A program made the position numbers and the translations under genes. A stretch of 64,000 nucleotides of DNA, from contig NZ_CP157940.1 of assembly GCF_040207125.1 (NCBI RefSeq), positions 3,162,001-3,226,000 of the forward strand, in the 5' to 3' direction. Origin of the DNA: Lacrimispora sp. BS-2. Lineage in GTDB: Bacteria > Bacillota > Clostridia > Lachnospirales > Lachnospiraceae. Numbering within the stretch: position 1 is the first letter of the stretch; every line of letters starts with the position of its first letter. The notes below the pieces were generated by a model. It was not told where the DNA came from. It saw nothing but the letters and a program-made list of their open reading frames with translations, and ran no database searches. Below are positions 51,608 to 60,444 of the stretch, piece after piece.

Positions 51608-52801
51608 TTACTTTCTGCAGATAAATGCCCCGGCCTGCTTTGTAATATGGATAAAACCCTTCTTTTCCATTTTCTTCTCAAGGAATTCCCGGAATTCCTC
51701 GTAACGGTCACTTAAATATTCCTGCTGGTTGCCATGACAGGAAAGAATGTATTCCATAAGCGCACCTGCATCTCTGACTTCCAGGCTATCCCTATAGTCT
51801 TTCCTTTCCAAGTCATGAAAATGGCTTTTTAAAATTTCCTCCCCATTTTCAAGTCCGAACACATCGTATAAATTCACTTCAGAAAGAGCGATTCTTGAGT
51901 CAAATTCCTTTACCAATTGGCTGATCTCTTTCATATGATCCGAGCCGTAGGTGCTGCAGTAAAAAATGCCATCCGGTTTAAGAATTCGTTCCACCTGATC
52001 CAGTACCCCATCCAGATTCGTCAAATAAAACAGAAGATGATTAGCCGCTACAATATGGAAGCTTTCCTCAGGCTTTGGTATCTGTCGGCAGTCAAACACT
52101 TCAAAGGTAAAGGAACCGGGAACATTTTTTAGGTTTTCTTCCACATCCCGGATCATCCCTTCCGAAATATCGGACAGGCAGATTCTTGCATCCGACGGTA
52201 TCCTGTCCAGGTTTGCACTCCAAAGTTCTCCGTTTCCACAGCCCAGCTCCAGAATGCATTTTCCATCCAAAGGTTCCATAAGGCCGTATAACCACTGGAA
52301 CCAGCCTGTAGGATTCTTTGTATATTTTTTATGAAGCCCGATTCGGATGCTTAAATTGGCTGCATCCTTATACTGTTCCACAAGGGACCGTTCCATATTG
52401 GTAATATGGATTAAGTGAAGAATTTTATTCCAGTCCACAGACTGGTTTTCTGTTACCATCTTTGACGTTTCCGTAAGGGTCTGCTCCACCAGTTTTAAAT
52501 GTTCGATTCTCTTCCGGATAAGATTTAATTGAAGCCGAAGAGATCCCTCAACGTAATCGTTGTCATTGTCATTGATGGTGATCGAACGGATCTCATCTAA
52601 AGAAAAGCCCAGGTATTTTAAGGAAAGAATTTTCTGAAGCTTTGCAAAATCGGAATCCGTATATAGCCGGTATCCTCCCTCGCTCATACCGGATGGCTTT
52701 AACAGCCCCTGTTTATCGTAATACCGGACGGTACGGATAGAAACATTGGCCTTTTTTGCAAACTGGCCTGAAGTATAGTATTGATTCACCGGCCTTGCCA
52801 C
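51608..52801 (-). CDS. MerR-family regulator fused to a SAM-dependent methyltransferase
   Basis: 397 residues. Residues 8-75 form a MerR helix-turn-helix and wing (YYTSGQFAKKANVSIRTVRY, GGYRLYTDSD, LGFSLDEIRSI), and a dimerisation helix reaches about 130. From about 175 a class I methyltransferase follows with motif I LELGCGNGE and downstream SDISEGMI and AANHLLFYLTNLDGVL. The coupling suggests a regulator that senses or modifies a small molecule; the substrate is unknown. It probably controls itself and rfbA, since both promoters share the operator. Confidence 0.85.
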   Translation of the reverse strand: MARPVNQYYTSGQFAKKANVSIRTVRYYDKQGLLKPSGMSEGGYRLYTDSDFAKLQKILSLKYLGFSLDEIRSITINDNDNDYVEGSLRLQLNLIRKRIEHLKLVEQTLTETSKMVTENQSVDWNKILHLIHITNMERSLVEQYKDAANLSIRIGLHKKYTKNPTGWFQWLYGLMEPLDGKCILELGCGNGELWSANLDRIPSDARICLSDISEGMIRDVEENLKNVPGSFTFEVFDCRQIPKPEESFHIVAANHLLFYLTNLDGVLDQVERILKPDGIFYCSTYGSDHMKEISQLVKEFDSRIALSEVNLYDVFGLENGEEILKSHFHDLERKDYRDSLEVRDAGALMEYILSCHGNQQEYLSDRYEEFREFLEKKMEKKGFIHITKQAGAFICRK

Positions 52802-52830
52802 CTCCTTTTTTCCTGAATTATCATATAGGT

Positions 52831-52861
52831 ATTATATAGGGTGACGTATGGTCATGGTCAA
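52831..52861 (-). promoter_or_regulatory. promoter and operator of the MerR-methyltransferase gene
   Basis: TTGACC (52856-52861), 19-base spacer, TATAAT (52831-52836). The spacer contains TGACCATACGTCACCCTA, which lines up with the rfbA promoter spacer at most positions. Confidence 0.75.
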
Positions 52862-52915
52862 GTGAATTTTTAAAGATGATACAAAAACGCATAAAACATC
52901 ACTAAAACATACAAA

Positions 52916-52967
52916 ATCCCCTGGTGGATCCGGAAATTACTGGAAGCCAGCCAGGGGATATCTTTTT
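52916..52967. terminator. hairpin terminator between the acetyltransferase and MerR genes
   Basis: ATCCCCTGG and CCAGGGGAT pair around a 33-base loop; T-rich tracts follow on both strands (TCTTTTT on plus, TTTTG on minus). Confidence 0.55.
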
Positions 52968-53035
52968 ATTTGTCATAAATTAAATACCGAGTTATCACTT
53001 TTTATACCAGCAGTTCTTTAACTGCTGAGCAGAGT

Positions 53036-53527
53036 CTAAACCATCAACTGAAAATTCTCAATATTCAGCAGCTTCCCAAACTTTAAGCCCACTTCCCTTA
53101 TGGTTCCGCAGTGAATAAAGCCCAGTCGCTCATGGAGACGGATGCTCGCCTCATTTTCCCCGGTTATGACAGAAATAACCGTATGGATGTCATCCCTTTC
53201 TCTTGCAATCTCAAGAATGGCAGAAGCCAGCTTCCCGGCTATTCCCCTGCGGCGGTAATCCTTATCAATATATATAGAAAGTTCTACTGTGGCTGCATAA
53301 GCCTCTTTGGGACGGTAAGAGGAAAGACTTGCATAACCGACTGTTTTCCCATCTTCTTCTGCCACGATCAAAGGATGGTTCCCTACATTATGTTCCCGAA
53401 ACCAGACCAACCGTGCCTCCATGGTCTTAGGATTTAAATCAAATGTGGCCAGTCCATGTTCTACTTCATAATTGTAAATGTCTAAAAGCTCAGGCATATC
53501 TTTTTCCTCTGCGGTTCTGATTATCAT
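53036..53527 (-). CDS. GNAT-family N-acetyltransferase (phosphinothricin acetyltransferase-like)
   Basis: 163 residues starting MIIRTAEEKDMPELLDIYNY. The acetyl-CoA binding motif reads YRRRGIAGKL (R-x-x-G-x-A), and a late LHERLGFIHCGTIREVG matches the C-terminal strand-turn of the Pat/bar subfamily. Such enzymes acetylate amino-acid-like amines including phosphinothricin; the physiological substrate here is unknown. It is monocistronic. Confidence 0.82.
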   Translation of the reverse strand: MIIRTAEEKDMPELLDIYNYEVEHGLATFDLNPKTMEARLVWFREHNVGNHPLIVAEEDGKTVGYASLSSYRPKEAYAATVELSIYIDKDYRRRGIAGKLASAILEIARERDDIHTVISVITGENEASIRLHERLGFIHCGTIREVGLKFGKLLNIENFQLMV

Positions 53528-53579
53528 ATACTTTCCTCCTGGGACTGATTGATTTTATCACATGTTATCATACATCAAT

Positions 53580-54290
53580 CTATTGTCCTCGTCCAATACA
53601 AATTGCAAGAAAATAAACCCTTTTTATTCCTGCTTTTTTCAGTGCCCGCGTACAGGCTTCTATGGTGCTTCCCGTGGTATAAATATCATCCACTAAAATC
53701 ACTCCTTCCACCCCTTTCACCAGCTTTCCCGCCGAAAATGCCTCCTCTAAATTCTTAAGTCTTTCCGCCGGGTCAAGCCCCTTTTGGGGCATGGTCTTTT
53801 TATTTCTCACCAGCATTGATGGGCAAACGGCGATTCCAAGGTATTCTCCGATCCTGCGGGCCAAAAGCTCTGCCTGATTAAATCCCCTTTCCTTTCTCCG
53901 GGAAGGATGAACCGGAACAGGAACAAGGACGTCAGCCTCCATACGCCGGATCAGCTTCCCATACCGGGCGCAGATTGCTTCCCCATAAAAATCCAGGTAT
54001 TCCCGCTTATTCTTATACTTGATTTTCGCCATGGAGCTTCCGGCGTTTTCATCATAATTCATAAGAGCCCTGCCATGCTCAAAAGTGCGCTTATGTCTGA
54101 CGCAGTCAAAGCAATATTCTGCATCAGTACTTATGACCTCCTTTCCGCATTTTTTACAGACAGGGTCCTTGACAAATGATAATTTTTTCACACATTCCCG
54201 GCAGATCAGCCTGCCCTTTGGCATAACGATATCGTCACAGACCGGGCACCGTCTGGGAAATAACAGATCAATAAAAAAAGATGGGTACAT
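53580..54290 (-). CDS. comF: ComF-family phosphoribosyltransferase-like protein
   Basis: 236 residues. The N-terminus has four C-x2-C zinc-ribbon pairs (CPVC, CREC, CKKC, CFDC). The C-terminal PRTase fold has PVPVHPSRRKERGFNQAE and the PRPP-loop motif VILVDDIYTTGST. ComF proteins take part in DNA uptake in competent bacteria; in Clostridia the role is less clear. It lies downstream of recD2. Confidence 0.88.
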   Translation of the reverse strand: MYPSFFIDLLFPRRCPVCDDIVMPKGRLICRECVKKLSFVKDPVCKKCGKEVISTDAEYCFDCVRHKRTFEHGRALMNYDENAGSSMAKIKYKNKREYLDFYGEAICARYGKLIRRMEADVLVPVPVHPSRRKERGFNQAELLARRIGEYLGIAVCPSMLVRNKKTMPQKGLDPAERLKNLEEAFSAGKLVKGVEGVILVDDIYTTGSTIEACTRALKKAGIKRVYFLAICIGRGQ

Positions 54291-54447
54291 ATAAAAAGAT
54301 TCTCCTTAAAAAGAATAGAATGAAAGATTGAATAAAAAAAAAGAATGAAAAGAATTTACGCATGTGACGGGCCGAACAAACATGCATACATGTTCACCCG
54401 GCGGCCACTGCGATAATGAGAAAACACACAGCGCATATTTCACTCAT

Positions 54448-56673
54448 TTAAGATAACTTGCCGATTTCACAAATCCGGTCCTTTAAGCCCGAATATCTCC
54501 GCTGCTCCATTTCATTGTCCACCATTCCCCCGAAGATTTCCGGCATTCCTACCAGGCAGACACAGGATTTTGCGCGGGTCACAGCGGTATAAATCAGATT
54601 CCTGGTCATCAGCATCCTGGGACCGGAAAAAACAGGGATGACCACTGCCGGGTATTCGCTTCCCTGGGATTTGTGAATAGTAATGGCGTAGGCAAGCTCC
54701 AGCTCCTCCAGCTGTTTAAAACTGTAGTCCACCATGCGGCCTTCATCAAATTCCACGGTCACCAGCTCAGCAAAGGTGTTAATTTCCCGGATAATTCCCA
54801 TATCCCCATTGTAAACACCTGTACCCTTGTCCATGGGAATCCCGTACTTGTTGCGGACCTCCCACTCAATATTATAATTATTCTTGATCTGCATGACCTT
54901 ATCACCCACCCGGTAAGTGACTCCGGCCGCTTCCTTCTCAGCCTTTCCTTCCCCGGGAGGATTTAAATATTCCTGTAAAATGCCATTCAGCCGTTCCACG
55001 CCAATTACCCCTTTTCTCATTGGGGTCATGATCTGAATATCATAAGTCTTTGCATGGACATAGCCGGGCAGCTTATCCTGAACCAGTGTGATCATGGCAT
55101 TGATGATGGCATTGGGGTCTTCTCTTTTTATGAAGAGAAAATCATTGCTCTTTTTCCCCAGGGGAACCTGTTCTCCCCTGTTGATCTTATGGGCATTGAC
55201 CACAATATCGCTTTGTGTCGCCTGACGGAAAATCTTGGTCAGCATAACCACGTTAAAGCTTCCGGAATCAATCATGTCCCGAAGCACGTTACCAGGGCCA
55301 ACGCTGGGGAGCTGATTTACATCCCCCACAAGGATAAGTCTTGTCCCCGGATTAATTGCCTTTAACAGGGACTGCATCAAATGGATATCCACCATGGAGG
55401 TCTCATCAATGATTACCGCATCAGCATCCAGGGGATTTTCTTCATTTCTCTCAAAATGCATTCCAAGAGAACGGTCATCTCCCGGAACTCCGGTCAGTTC
55501 AAGCAGGCGGTGAATGGTCCTCGCCACATATCCGGTGGCTTCTGTCATCCGCTTTGCCGCCCTGCCGGTGGGAGCCGCAAGAAGAATCTCCATCTCCTGG
55601 CTTTCAAAGAACTGTATGATGGTGTTGATGGTGGTCGTCTTACCGGTACCCGGACCACCGGTGATGATGAGAAGCCCGCTGTTGACCGCTTCCACCACCG
55701 CCTGGACCTGCTTTTCATCCAGCTCAATCTGCTCTTCCTTTTGAAGCTTAAGAAGCTGAGTCCTGATCTCCTCCTCTGGCATCTGCCCCCTGATATTTAA
55801 GTCGTGAAGCATCTTTGCCACATTCAGTTCCATGTAATAATACTGGGAAGCGTAAACAATCCGTTTTCCTTCCGACTCCCGGATAACAAGGCGTTTATCC
55901 AGCTGCATATCCATCAAATGCTTTTCTATAAAGGCTGGGTCTATTTTAAGAAGTTCCGAAGCCTGGGACAAAAGCTCTACCTCCGGCAGATAGGTGTGAC
56001 CGTTTGATGTAGCCTGCAGCAGGGTATACAGCACCCCGCATTTAATGCGGAAATCCGAATCCGTGAAAATTCCTGCTTTTCTGGCAATTTCATCTGCCAT
56101 TTTAAATCCTACGCCAGGAATATCATCTGCCAGCTGGTAGGGGTTCTCCTTTAACACGCTGTAAAGCCTGGGGCCGTACTCCTGATAGATCTTCACCGCC
56201 AGATTCATGGAAATTCCATACTCCTGAAGGAACATCATGGCCTGGCGCATCTCCTTTTTCTCCTCAACCTGCCGGGAAATGGACATGGCCATCTTTTCGC
56301 TGACTCCCTTTACCTCGGAAAGCCGTTCCGGCTCCTCCTCCATGATGCGGAAGGTATCGGCTTTAAAACGCCGGACAATCCTGGCAGCCAGAGCTGCCCC
56401 GATTCCCTTGATGGCTCCTGATCCCAGATACCGCTCCATGGCCGCAGTATCCTCCGGGGCTTTGATCTCATAGCTCTCTACGGTCATCTGCTCCCCATAA
56501 ACCGGATGCTCGGTCATGGAACCCACAGCTTCGATCATTTCTCCCTCGTTTATGTAGTGGAAGCTCCCCACAAGGGTATATTCCTCTCCTGCCTCCACGA
56601 GACTTAAGACCGTATAGCCGTTGTCCTCGTTCCTGTATTTAATTTTCTCTACAAATCCGCAGACTGTTGCCAT
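54448..56673 (-). CDS. recD2: ATP-dependent DNA helicase RecD2
   Basis: 741-residue SF1B 5'-3' helicase of the RecD2/TraA-like group that acts without RecBC. The N-terminal OB/HhH region includes VSEKMAMSISRQVEEKK and PYQLADDIPGVGFKMADEIA. Walker A GGPGTGKTT is near residue 339, motif II IIDETSMVD near 405, and motif VI is YTAVTRAKSCVCLVG. The HhH region near residue 180-200 is characteristic. Upstream of comF and about 135 bases after mreB; the spacer has short hairpins only. Confidence 0.93.
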   Translation of the reverse strand: MATVCGFVEKIKYRNEDNGYTVLSLVEAGEEYTLVGSFHYINEGEMIEAVGSMTEHPVYGEQMTVESYEIKAPEDTAAMERYLGSGAIKGIGAALAARIVRRFKADTFRIMEEEPERLSEVKGVSEKMAMSISRQVEEKKEMRQAMMFLQEYGISMNLAVKIYQEYGPRLYSVLKENPYQLADDIPGVGFKMADEIARKAGIFTDSDFRIKCGVLYTLLQATSNGHTYLPEVELLSQASELLKIDPAFIEKHLMDMQLDKRLVIRESEGKRIVYASQYYYMELNVAKMLHDLNIRGQMPEEEIRTQLLKLQKEEQIELDEKQVQAVVEAVNSGLLIITGGPGTGKTTTINTIIQFFESQEMEILLAAPTGRAAKRMTEATGYVARTIHRLLELTGVPGDDRSLGMHFERNEENPLDADAVIIDETSMVDIHLMQSLLKAINPGTRLILVGDVNQLPSVGPGNVLRDMIDSGSFNVVMLTKIFRQATQSDIVVNAHKINRGEQVPLGKKSNDFLFIKREDPNAIINAMITLVQDKLPGYVHAKTYDIQIMTPMRKGVIGVERLNGILQEYLNPPGEGKAEKEAAGVTYRVGDKVMQIKNNYNIEWEVRNKYGIPMDKGTGVYNGDMGIIREINTFAELVTVEFDEGRMVDYSFKQLEELELAYAITIHKSQGSEYPAVVIPVFSGPRMLMTRNLIYTAVTRAKSCVCLVGMPEIFGGMVDNEMEQRRYSGLKDRICEIGKLS

Positions 56674-56809
56674 GGTTCCTCCTGTACAAATACAAGCGGA
56701 CTGCCGTAAAACCAGCCCCGCCGGAATCTCACGATGCCGTCAGGGCCGTTCCAAAGCAGTCCTGTCAACCATAGGAAGGACTGATATCTCTATCAGCCCT
56801 GACTTTTGG

Positions 56810-57814
56810 TTAAAATTCTGTTTTATTATCTCCGCCATGCATGAATTCAATAAATTTCCCTGTACCAATTGCAACTGCAGTCAGCGGGTCCTCTGCGATC
56901 ATCGTGGTGATTCCTGTCTTCTCTTCAATTAAAGCATCCAAACCGCTTAAGAGAGAGCCGCCTCCGGTAAGCACGATCCCCCGGTCAAAAATATCGGCTG
57001 CAAGTTCCGGTGGAGTACGCTCCAGCACGTTGTGAACCGCATCTACGATCTGCATGGCCGGCTCCTTTAAAGCATCCAGAGTCTCGTCCGAAGTGACCAC
57101 AATGGTTTTTGGCAGACCGGTAACAAGGTTACGGCCCCGAACCTCCATGGTCAAGACCTCCGGCCTTCTGTATGCCGCACCAATGTTGATCTTGATTTCC
57201 TCAGCCGTTCTCTCACCGATCAAAAGATTGTGTTTCTTGCGCATATAGCGGACAAGGGCTTCATCAAAATCATCTCCGGCAACCTTTATGGAGGTGCTTA
57301 CCACCGTACCTCCAAGGGAAATAACTGCAATATCGGATGTTCCTCCGCCTATATCAACGATCATGTTACCGCAGGCCTTTGCAATGTCGATTCCGGCGCC
57401 GATCGCTGCTGCAACCGGTTCTTCAATAATTGCAACTTCTCTGGCTCCTGCCTGATAGGTGGCATCCTCTACTGCTTTTTTCTCCACCTCAGTGGCTCCG
57501 CTTGGGATGCACACACTGATCCTTGGCTTTCTCAGGGTCCTTTTTCCAACCGCCTTGTTAATAAAGTATTTAAGCATTTTTTCCGTTACGGTATAATCAG
57601 ATATAACTCCCTGGCGAAGAGGCCTTACTGCAACAATGTTGCCCGGCGTTCTTCCGATCATCAGTCTGGCTTCCTCTCCAATGGCTTTAATTTTATTCGT
57701 ATCACGGTCAATGGCTACAACGGAAGGTTCCTTTAATACAACTCCCTTTCCCTTAATATAGACCAGTATGCTTGCTGTACCTAAATCGATTCCAATATCA
57801 TTGGACATCATCAT
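56810..57814 (-). CDS. mreB: rod-shape-determining protein MreB/Mbl
   Basis: 334 residues, bacterial actin. Phosphate 1 motif NDIGIDLGTASILVY at the N-terminus, IEEPVAAAIGAG, phosphate 2 DIGGGTSDIAVISLGG, and adenosine motif GIVLTGGGSLLSGLD. It guides elongation-phase wall synthesis. mreC/mreD do not follow, so it may be the Mbl/MreBH-type paralogue. Three ATG codons in a row follow AGGAGG; any could start it. Confidence 0.92.
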   Translation of the reverse strand: MMMSNDIGIDLGTASILVYIKGKGVVLKEPSVVAIDRDTNKIKAIGEEARLMIGRTPGNIVAVRPLRQGVISDYTVTEKMLKYFINKAVGKRTLRKPRISVCIPSGATEVEKKAVEDATYQAGAREVAIIEEPVAAAIGAGIDIAKACGNMIVDIGGGTSDIAVISLGGTVVSTSIKVAGDDFDEALVRYMRKKHNLLIGERTAEEIKINIGAAYRRPEVLTMEVRGRNLVTGLPKTIVVTSDETLDALKEPAMQIVDAVHNVLERTPPELAADIFDRGIVLTGGGSLLSGLDALIEEKTGITTMIAEDPLTAVAIGTGKFIEFMHGGDNKTEF

Positions 57815-58007
57815 CTTGCTTCCTCCTGTTCGCTGTATCCTGTTCCCAGGGTCTCTTTATCTTCAAAATTATGTCTAATTCGTAAATGAAGTCACAGTAT
57901 CTATTTTATTATATACAATAACCCTAGGATTTTAAAGGTTTTTTTTAATTTTTATTATGTTTATTTTTTTTTAATATATGGTACACATTTTAGTCACATT
58001 TTTTACG

Positions 58008-58303
58008 TATACTAATAATACGTTATCTGAAAGGATAACGGGCCTTTTGTTTCAAGTAACTTACTTGAAATCACAAAGCTTTTTCATACTCATACCGGAC
58101 GGCGCGAGCCGTCCGGCCCCCCTAAAAGAACATTTTCCAACTTTATTATACCATAAAAGCAATGAGCCGGGCGCCCCTTTAGCGGCATTTGGCAAATGCA
58201 GTACGATAATAGTCGCTTGCGTCTATTATACCTACTATTCCTAATTACAATACTTTGAATTGAGGTCCGGTTCCCAAAGGAAACCAGACCCCAATTTTTT
58301 TAT
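58008..58303 (+). ncRNA. candidate structured non-coding RNA between mreB and the ABC-F gene
   Basis: Nothing in the 496-base spacer codes for a protein. On the plus strand a weak promoter (TATACT 58008-58013) leads into three clean hairpins. CGTTATC/GATAACG is at 58021-58040, and TTTCAAGT/ACTTGAAA at 58050-58070. A perfect 9-bp CCGGACGGC-GCGA-GCCGTCCGG with a GNRA loop is at 58095-58116. A terminator-like stem with T7 (58260-58301) ends the unit next to the converging ABC-F gene. On the minus strand an extended -10 (TGGTATAAT near 58150) could make the same region the mreB leader. The strand is therefore uncertain; no known family recognised. Confidence 0.4.
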
Positions 58304-58310
58304 TTCTTTA

Positions 58311-59867
58311 TCATGATAATCTAAGCGCCCATTCCCTGCAGTCTATTACTCTGGTTGCGATTCCTTCATAAAACTCCGGTTCATGGCAGATTAAAAGAAT
58401 ACTTCCCTTATACTCCTTTAAGGCTCTCTTTAACTCTTCTTTTGCCTCTACATCCAGATGGTTGGTAGGCTCGTCCAAAAGAAGAACATTGGTTTCCCGG
58501 TTGATCAGCTTGCATAGTCTGACCTTTGCCTGCTCCCCGCCGCTAAGCACCCGGACCTGGCTCTCAATGTGATCGGTGGTCAGGCCGCATTTGGCAAGGG
58601 CCGACCGGACCTGGTACTGGGTATAGGAGGGGAATTCCTTCCAAATCTCCTCGATGCAGGTGGTAGTATTTCCCGGAGCCATCTCCTGTTCAAAATACCC
58701 GATGGAAAGATAATCTCCAAGCTCCACATTCCCCTGTAAGGACGGTACAAGCCCCAGGATGCTCTTTAACAAAGTGGTTTTTCCGATGCCGTTTGCACCT
58801 GATAAAACCACCTTCTCTCCCCGTTCCATGGAAAGATTCAATGGTCTTGACAAAGGCTCCTCATAGCCGATGACCATATTTGTGGTTTCAAAAATATATT
58901 TTCCGGCTGTACGGGCTTCCATAAAATGAAACTCCGGCTTTGGCTTATCCTTTGAAAGCTCAATGACCTCCATTTTATCCAGCTTTTTTTGTCTGGACAT
59001 GGCCATGTTCCTGGTGGACACCCGCGCCTTGTTGCGGGCCACAAAATCCTCCAGTTCGGCGATCTCCTGCTGCTGGCGCTTATAAGCCGCCTCCAGCTGC
59101 GCCCGTTTCACCGCATATACTTCCTGGAATTTTTCATAGTCACCTACATAGCGGTCCAAGTTCTGGTTTTCCATATGGTAAATGATATTGACCACGCTGT
59201 TTAAAAACGGAATATCATGGGAAATCAGGATAAATGCATTTTCATATTCCTGAAGGTAACGCTTCAGCCATTCAATATGCTGTACATCCAGATAGTTTGT
59301 CGGCTCATCAAGAAGCAGGATATCCGGCTTCTCCAATAAAAGCTTTCCTAACAGGATTTTGGTTCTCTGGCCTCCGCTTAATTCCGTTACATCCTTATCA
59401 AGGCCCATGTCGCTTAATCCTAAGGCCCTGGCCACTTCCTCCACCTTTGAATCAATGATGTAAAAATCATGGGCCATGAGAAGGTCCTGAATGGTTCCAA
59501 GCTCCTCCATCATAGAGGCCATGGTTTCCTCATCAGCCTCCCCCATTTTATCGCAGATTTCATTCATCTGCTCTTCCATCTGAAACAGGAATGCAAAAGC
59601 ACTTTTTAACACATCCCGGATGGTCATCCCTTTTTCCAGCACCGTATGCTGGTCCAGATAGCCGACCCGGACCCGTTTGGCCCACTCCACCTTTCCTTCG
59701 TCCGGCTGTAATTTTCCGGTTATTATATTCATAAATGAGGATTTTCCTTCCCCATTGGCTCCGATCATGCCGATGTGTTCTCCCTTTAACAGGCGGAAGG
59801 ATACATCCTGGAAAATGGCACGGTCTCCAAATCCATGTGTCAGATGTTCTACGTTTAATATGCTCAT
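58311..59867 (-). CDS. ABC-F family ATPase (YkpA/YbiT-like)
   Basis: 518 residues with two ABC domains and no membrane segment. Walker A motifs are GANGEGKSS near residue 37 and GANGIGKTT near 355; signatures LSGGQRTK and LSGGEQAK; Walker B LLLDEPTNYLD and LLLDEPTNHLD. The interdomain linker (about 240-310) is helical and charged, as in ribosome-binding ABC-F proteins. These act on stalled ribosomes or give antibiotic protection. The linker length suggests a housekeeping type rather than a drug-resistance type; this is inference. Confidence 0.9.
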   Translation of the reverse strand: MSILNVEHLTHGFGDRAIFQDVSFRLLKGEHIGMIGANGEGKSSFMNIITGKLQPDEGKVEWAKRVRVGYLDQHTVLEKGMTIRDVLKSAFAFLFQMEEQMNEICDKMGEADEETMASMMEELGTIQDLLMAHDFYIIDSKVEEVARALGLSDMGLDKDVTELSGGQRTKILLGKLLLEKPDILLLDEPTNYLDVQHIEWLKRYLQEYENAFILISHDIPFLNSVVNIIYHMENQNLDRYVGDYEKFQEVYAVKRAQLEAAYKRQQQEIAELEDFVARNKARVSTRNMAMSRQKKLDKMEVIELSKDKPKPEFHFMEARTAGKYIFETTNMVIGYEEPLSRPLNLSMERGEKVVLSGANGIGKTTLLKSILGLVPSLQGNVELGDYLSIGYFEQEMAPGNTTTCIEEIWKEFPSYTQYQVRSALAKCGLTTDHIESQVRVLSGGEQAKVRLCKLINRETNVLLLDEPTNHLDVEAKEELKRALKEYKGSILLICHEPEFYEGIATRVIDCREWALRLS

Positions 59868-59956
59868 GAAAAAACTCCTTTATCTACGCGGTTAAATATC
59901 GCTTTTATTTGCGGCACCATATTGTTTGACACCAATTTTATACTATCTCTTTTGTG

Positions 59957-59999
59957 AAACATCATAATTCTACATGAATGACGCTATTAAGGCAAGCAA
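59957..59999 (+). repeat. left copy of a 43-bp imperfect direct repeat
   Basis: AAACATCATAATTCT then ...ATTAAGGCAAGCAA. It matches 61583-61625 at 35 of 43 positions without gaps, the first 15 identical. The pair brackets the IS remnant and the hydrolase gene. Confidence 0.6.
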
Positions 60000-60105
60000 A
60001 AAAATCACATTAATTATGGGGCTTTTCATTATGCCTGTCTTTCTGGTTTTTTCATTTTTTCTATCTTCGTAACTTCTGTTACATGAGTATTTAAATTCAT
60101 CGTCA

Positions 60106-60301
60106 TACTTAAAAGGGAAAAGCACATCGATAGCTTATCGATAAACTTCCGGAATTAAAGAGTAAATGGGATAAAGCATTTTAGGCACGGAGATACTATG
60201 TTGAGACAATAGGTAATATCACTGATGAAACCGTTTAAAAATATATAAAAGAGCAAGCAGAAGAGTCAAGAAAAAAAGATTCTAATAGTACCGCTTTATA
60301 G
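60106..60301 (+). pseudogene. IS200/IS605-family transposase tnpA remnant
   Basis: The fragment YLKGKS, then after a one-base shift DKLPELKSKWDKAF-stop-ARRYYVETIGNITDE, then TV-stop-KYIKEQAEESRKK ending at 60301, is the C-terminal half of a Y1 (HUH) transposase. Intact members read FWARGYYVETIGN here, so the TAG at 60182 replaces a tryptophan codon. The TAA at 60236 likely replaces a lysine codon. No catalytic tyrosine region or intact ends remain; the 60302-60444 stretch has small stems (GCCCTTTGGGC, CCGCTTTATAGCGG) that may be the element's right end. Inactive. Confidence 0.75.
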
Positions 60302-60444
60302 CGGACCAGTAAAAGTGCTTGCAATGCGCCCTTTGGGCGAGCAGCAATATAACTCCTGGGAGGACTAATAGCAAACCACCAGTTGAACTGAAGGTCCATG
60401 TCCAGGGGTTGAATCGGATTTTATGCAAGGAGGCGTAAAACAAA

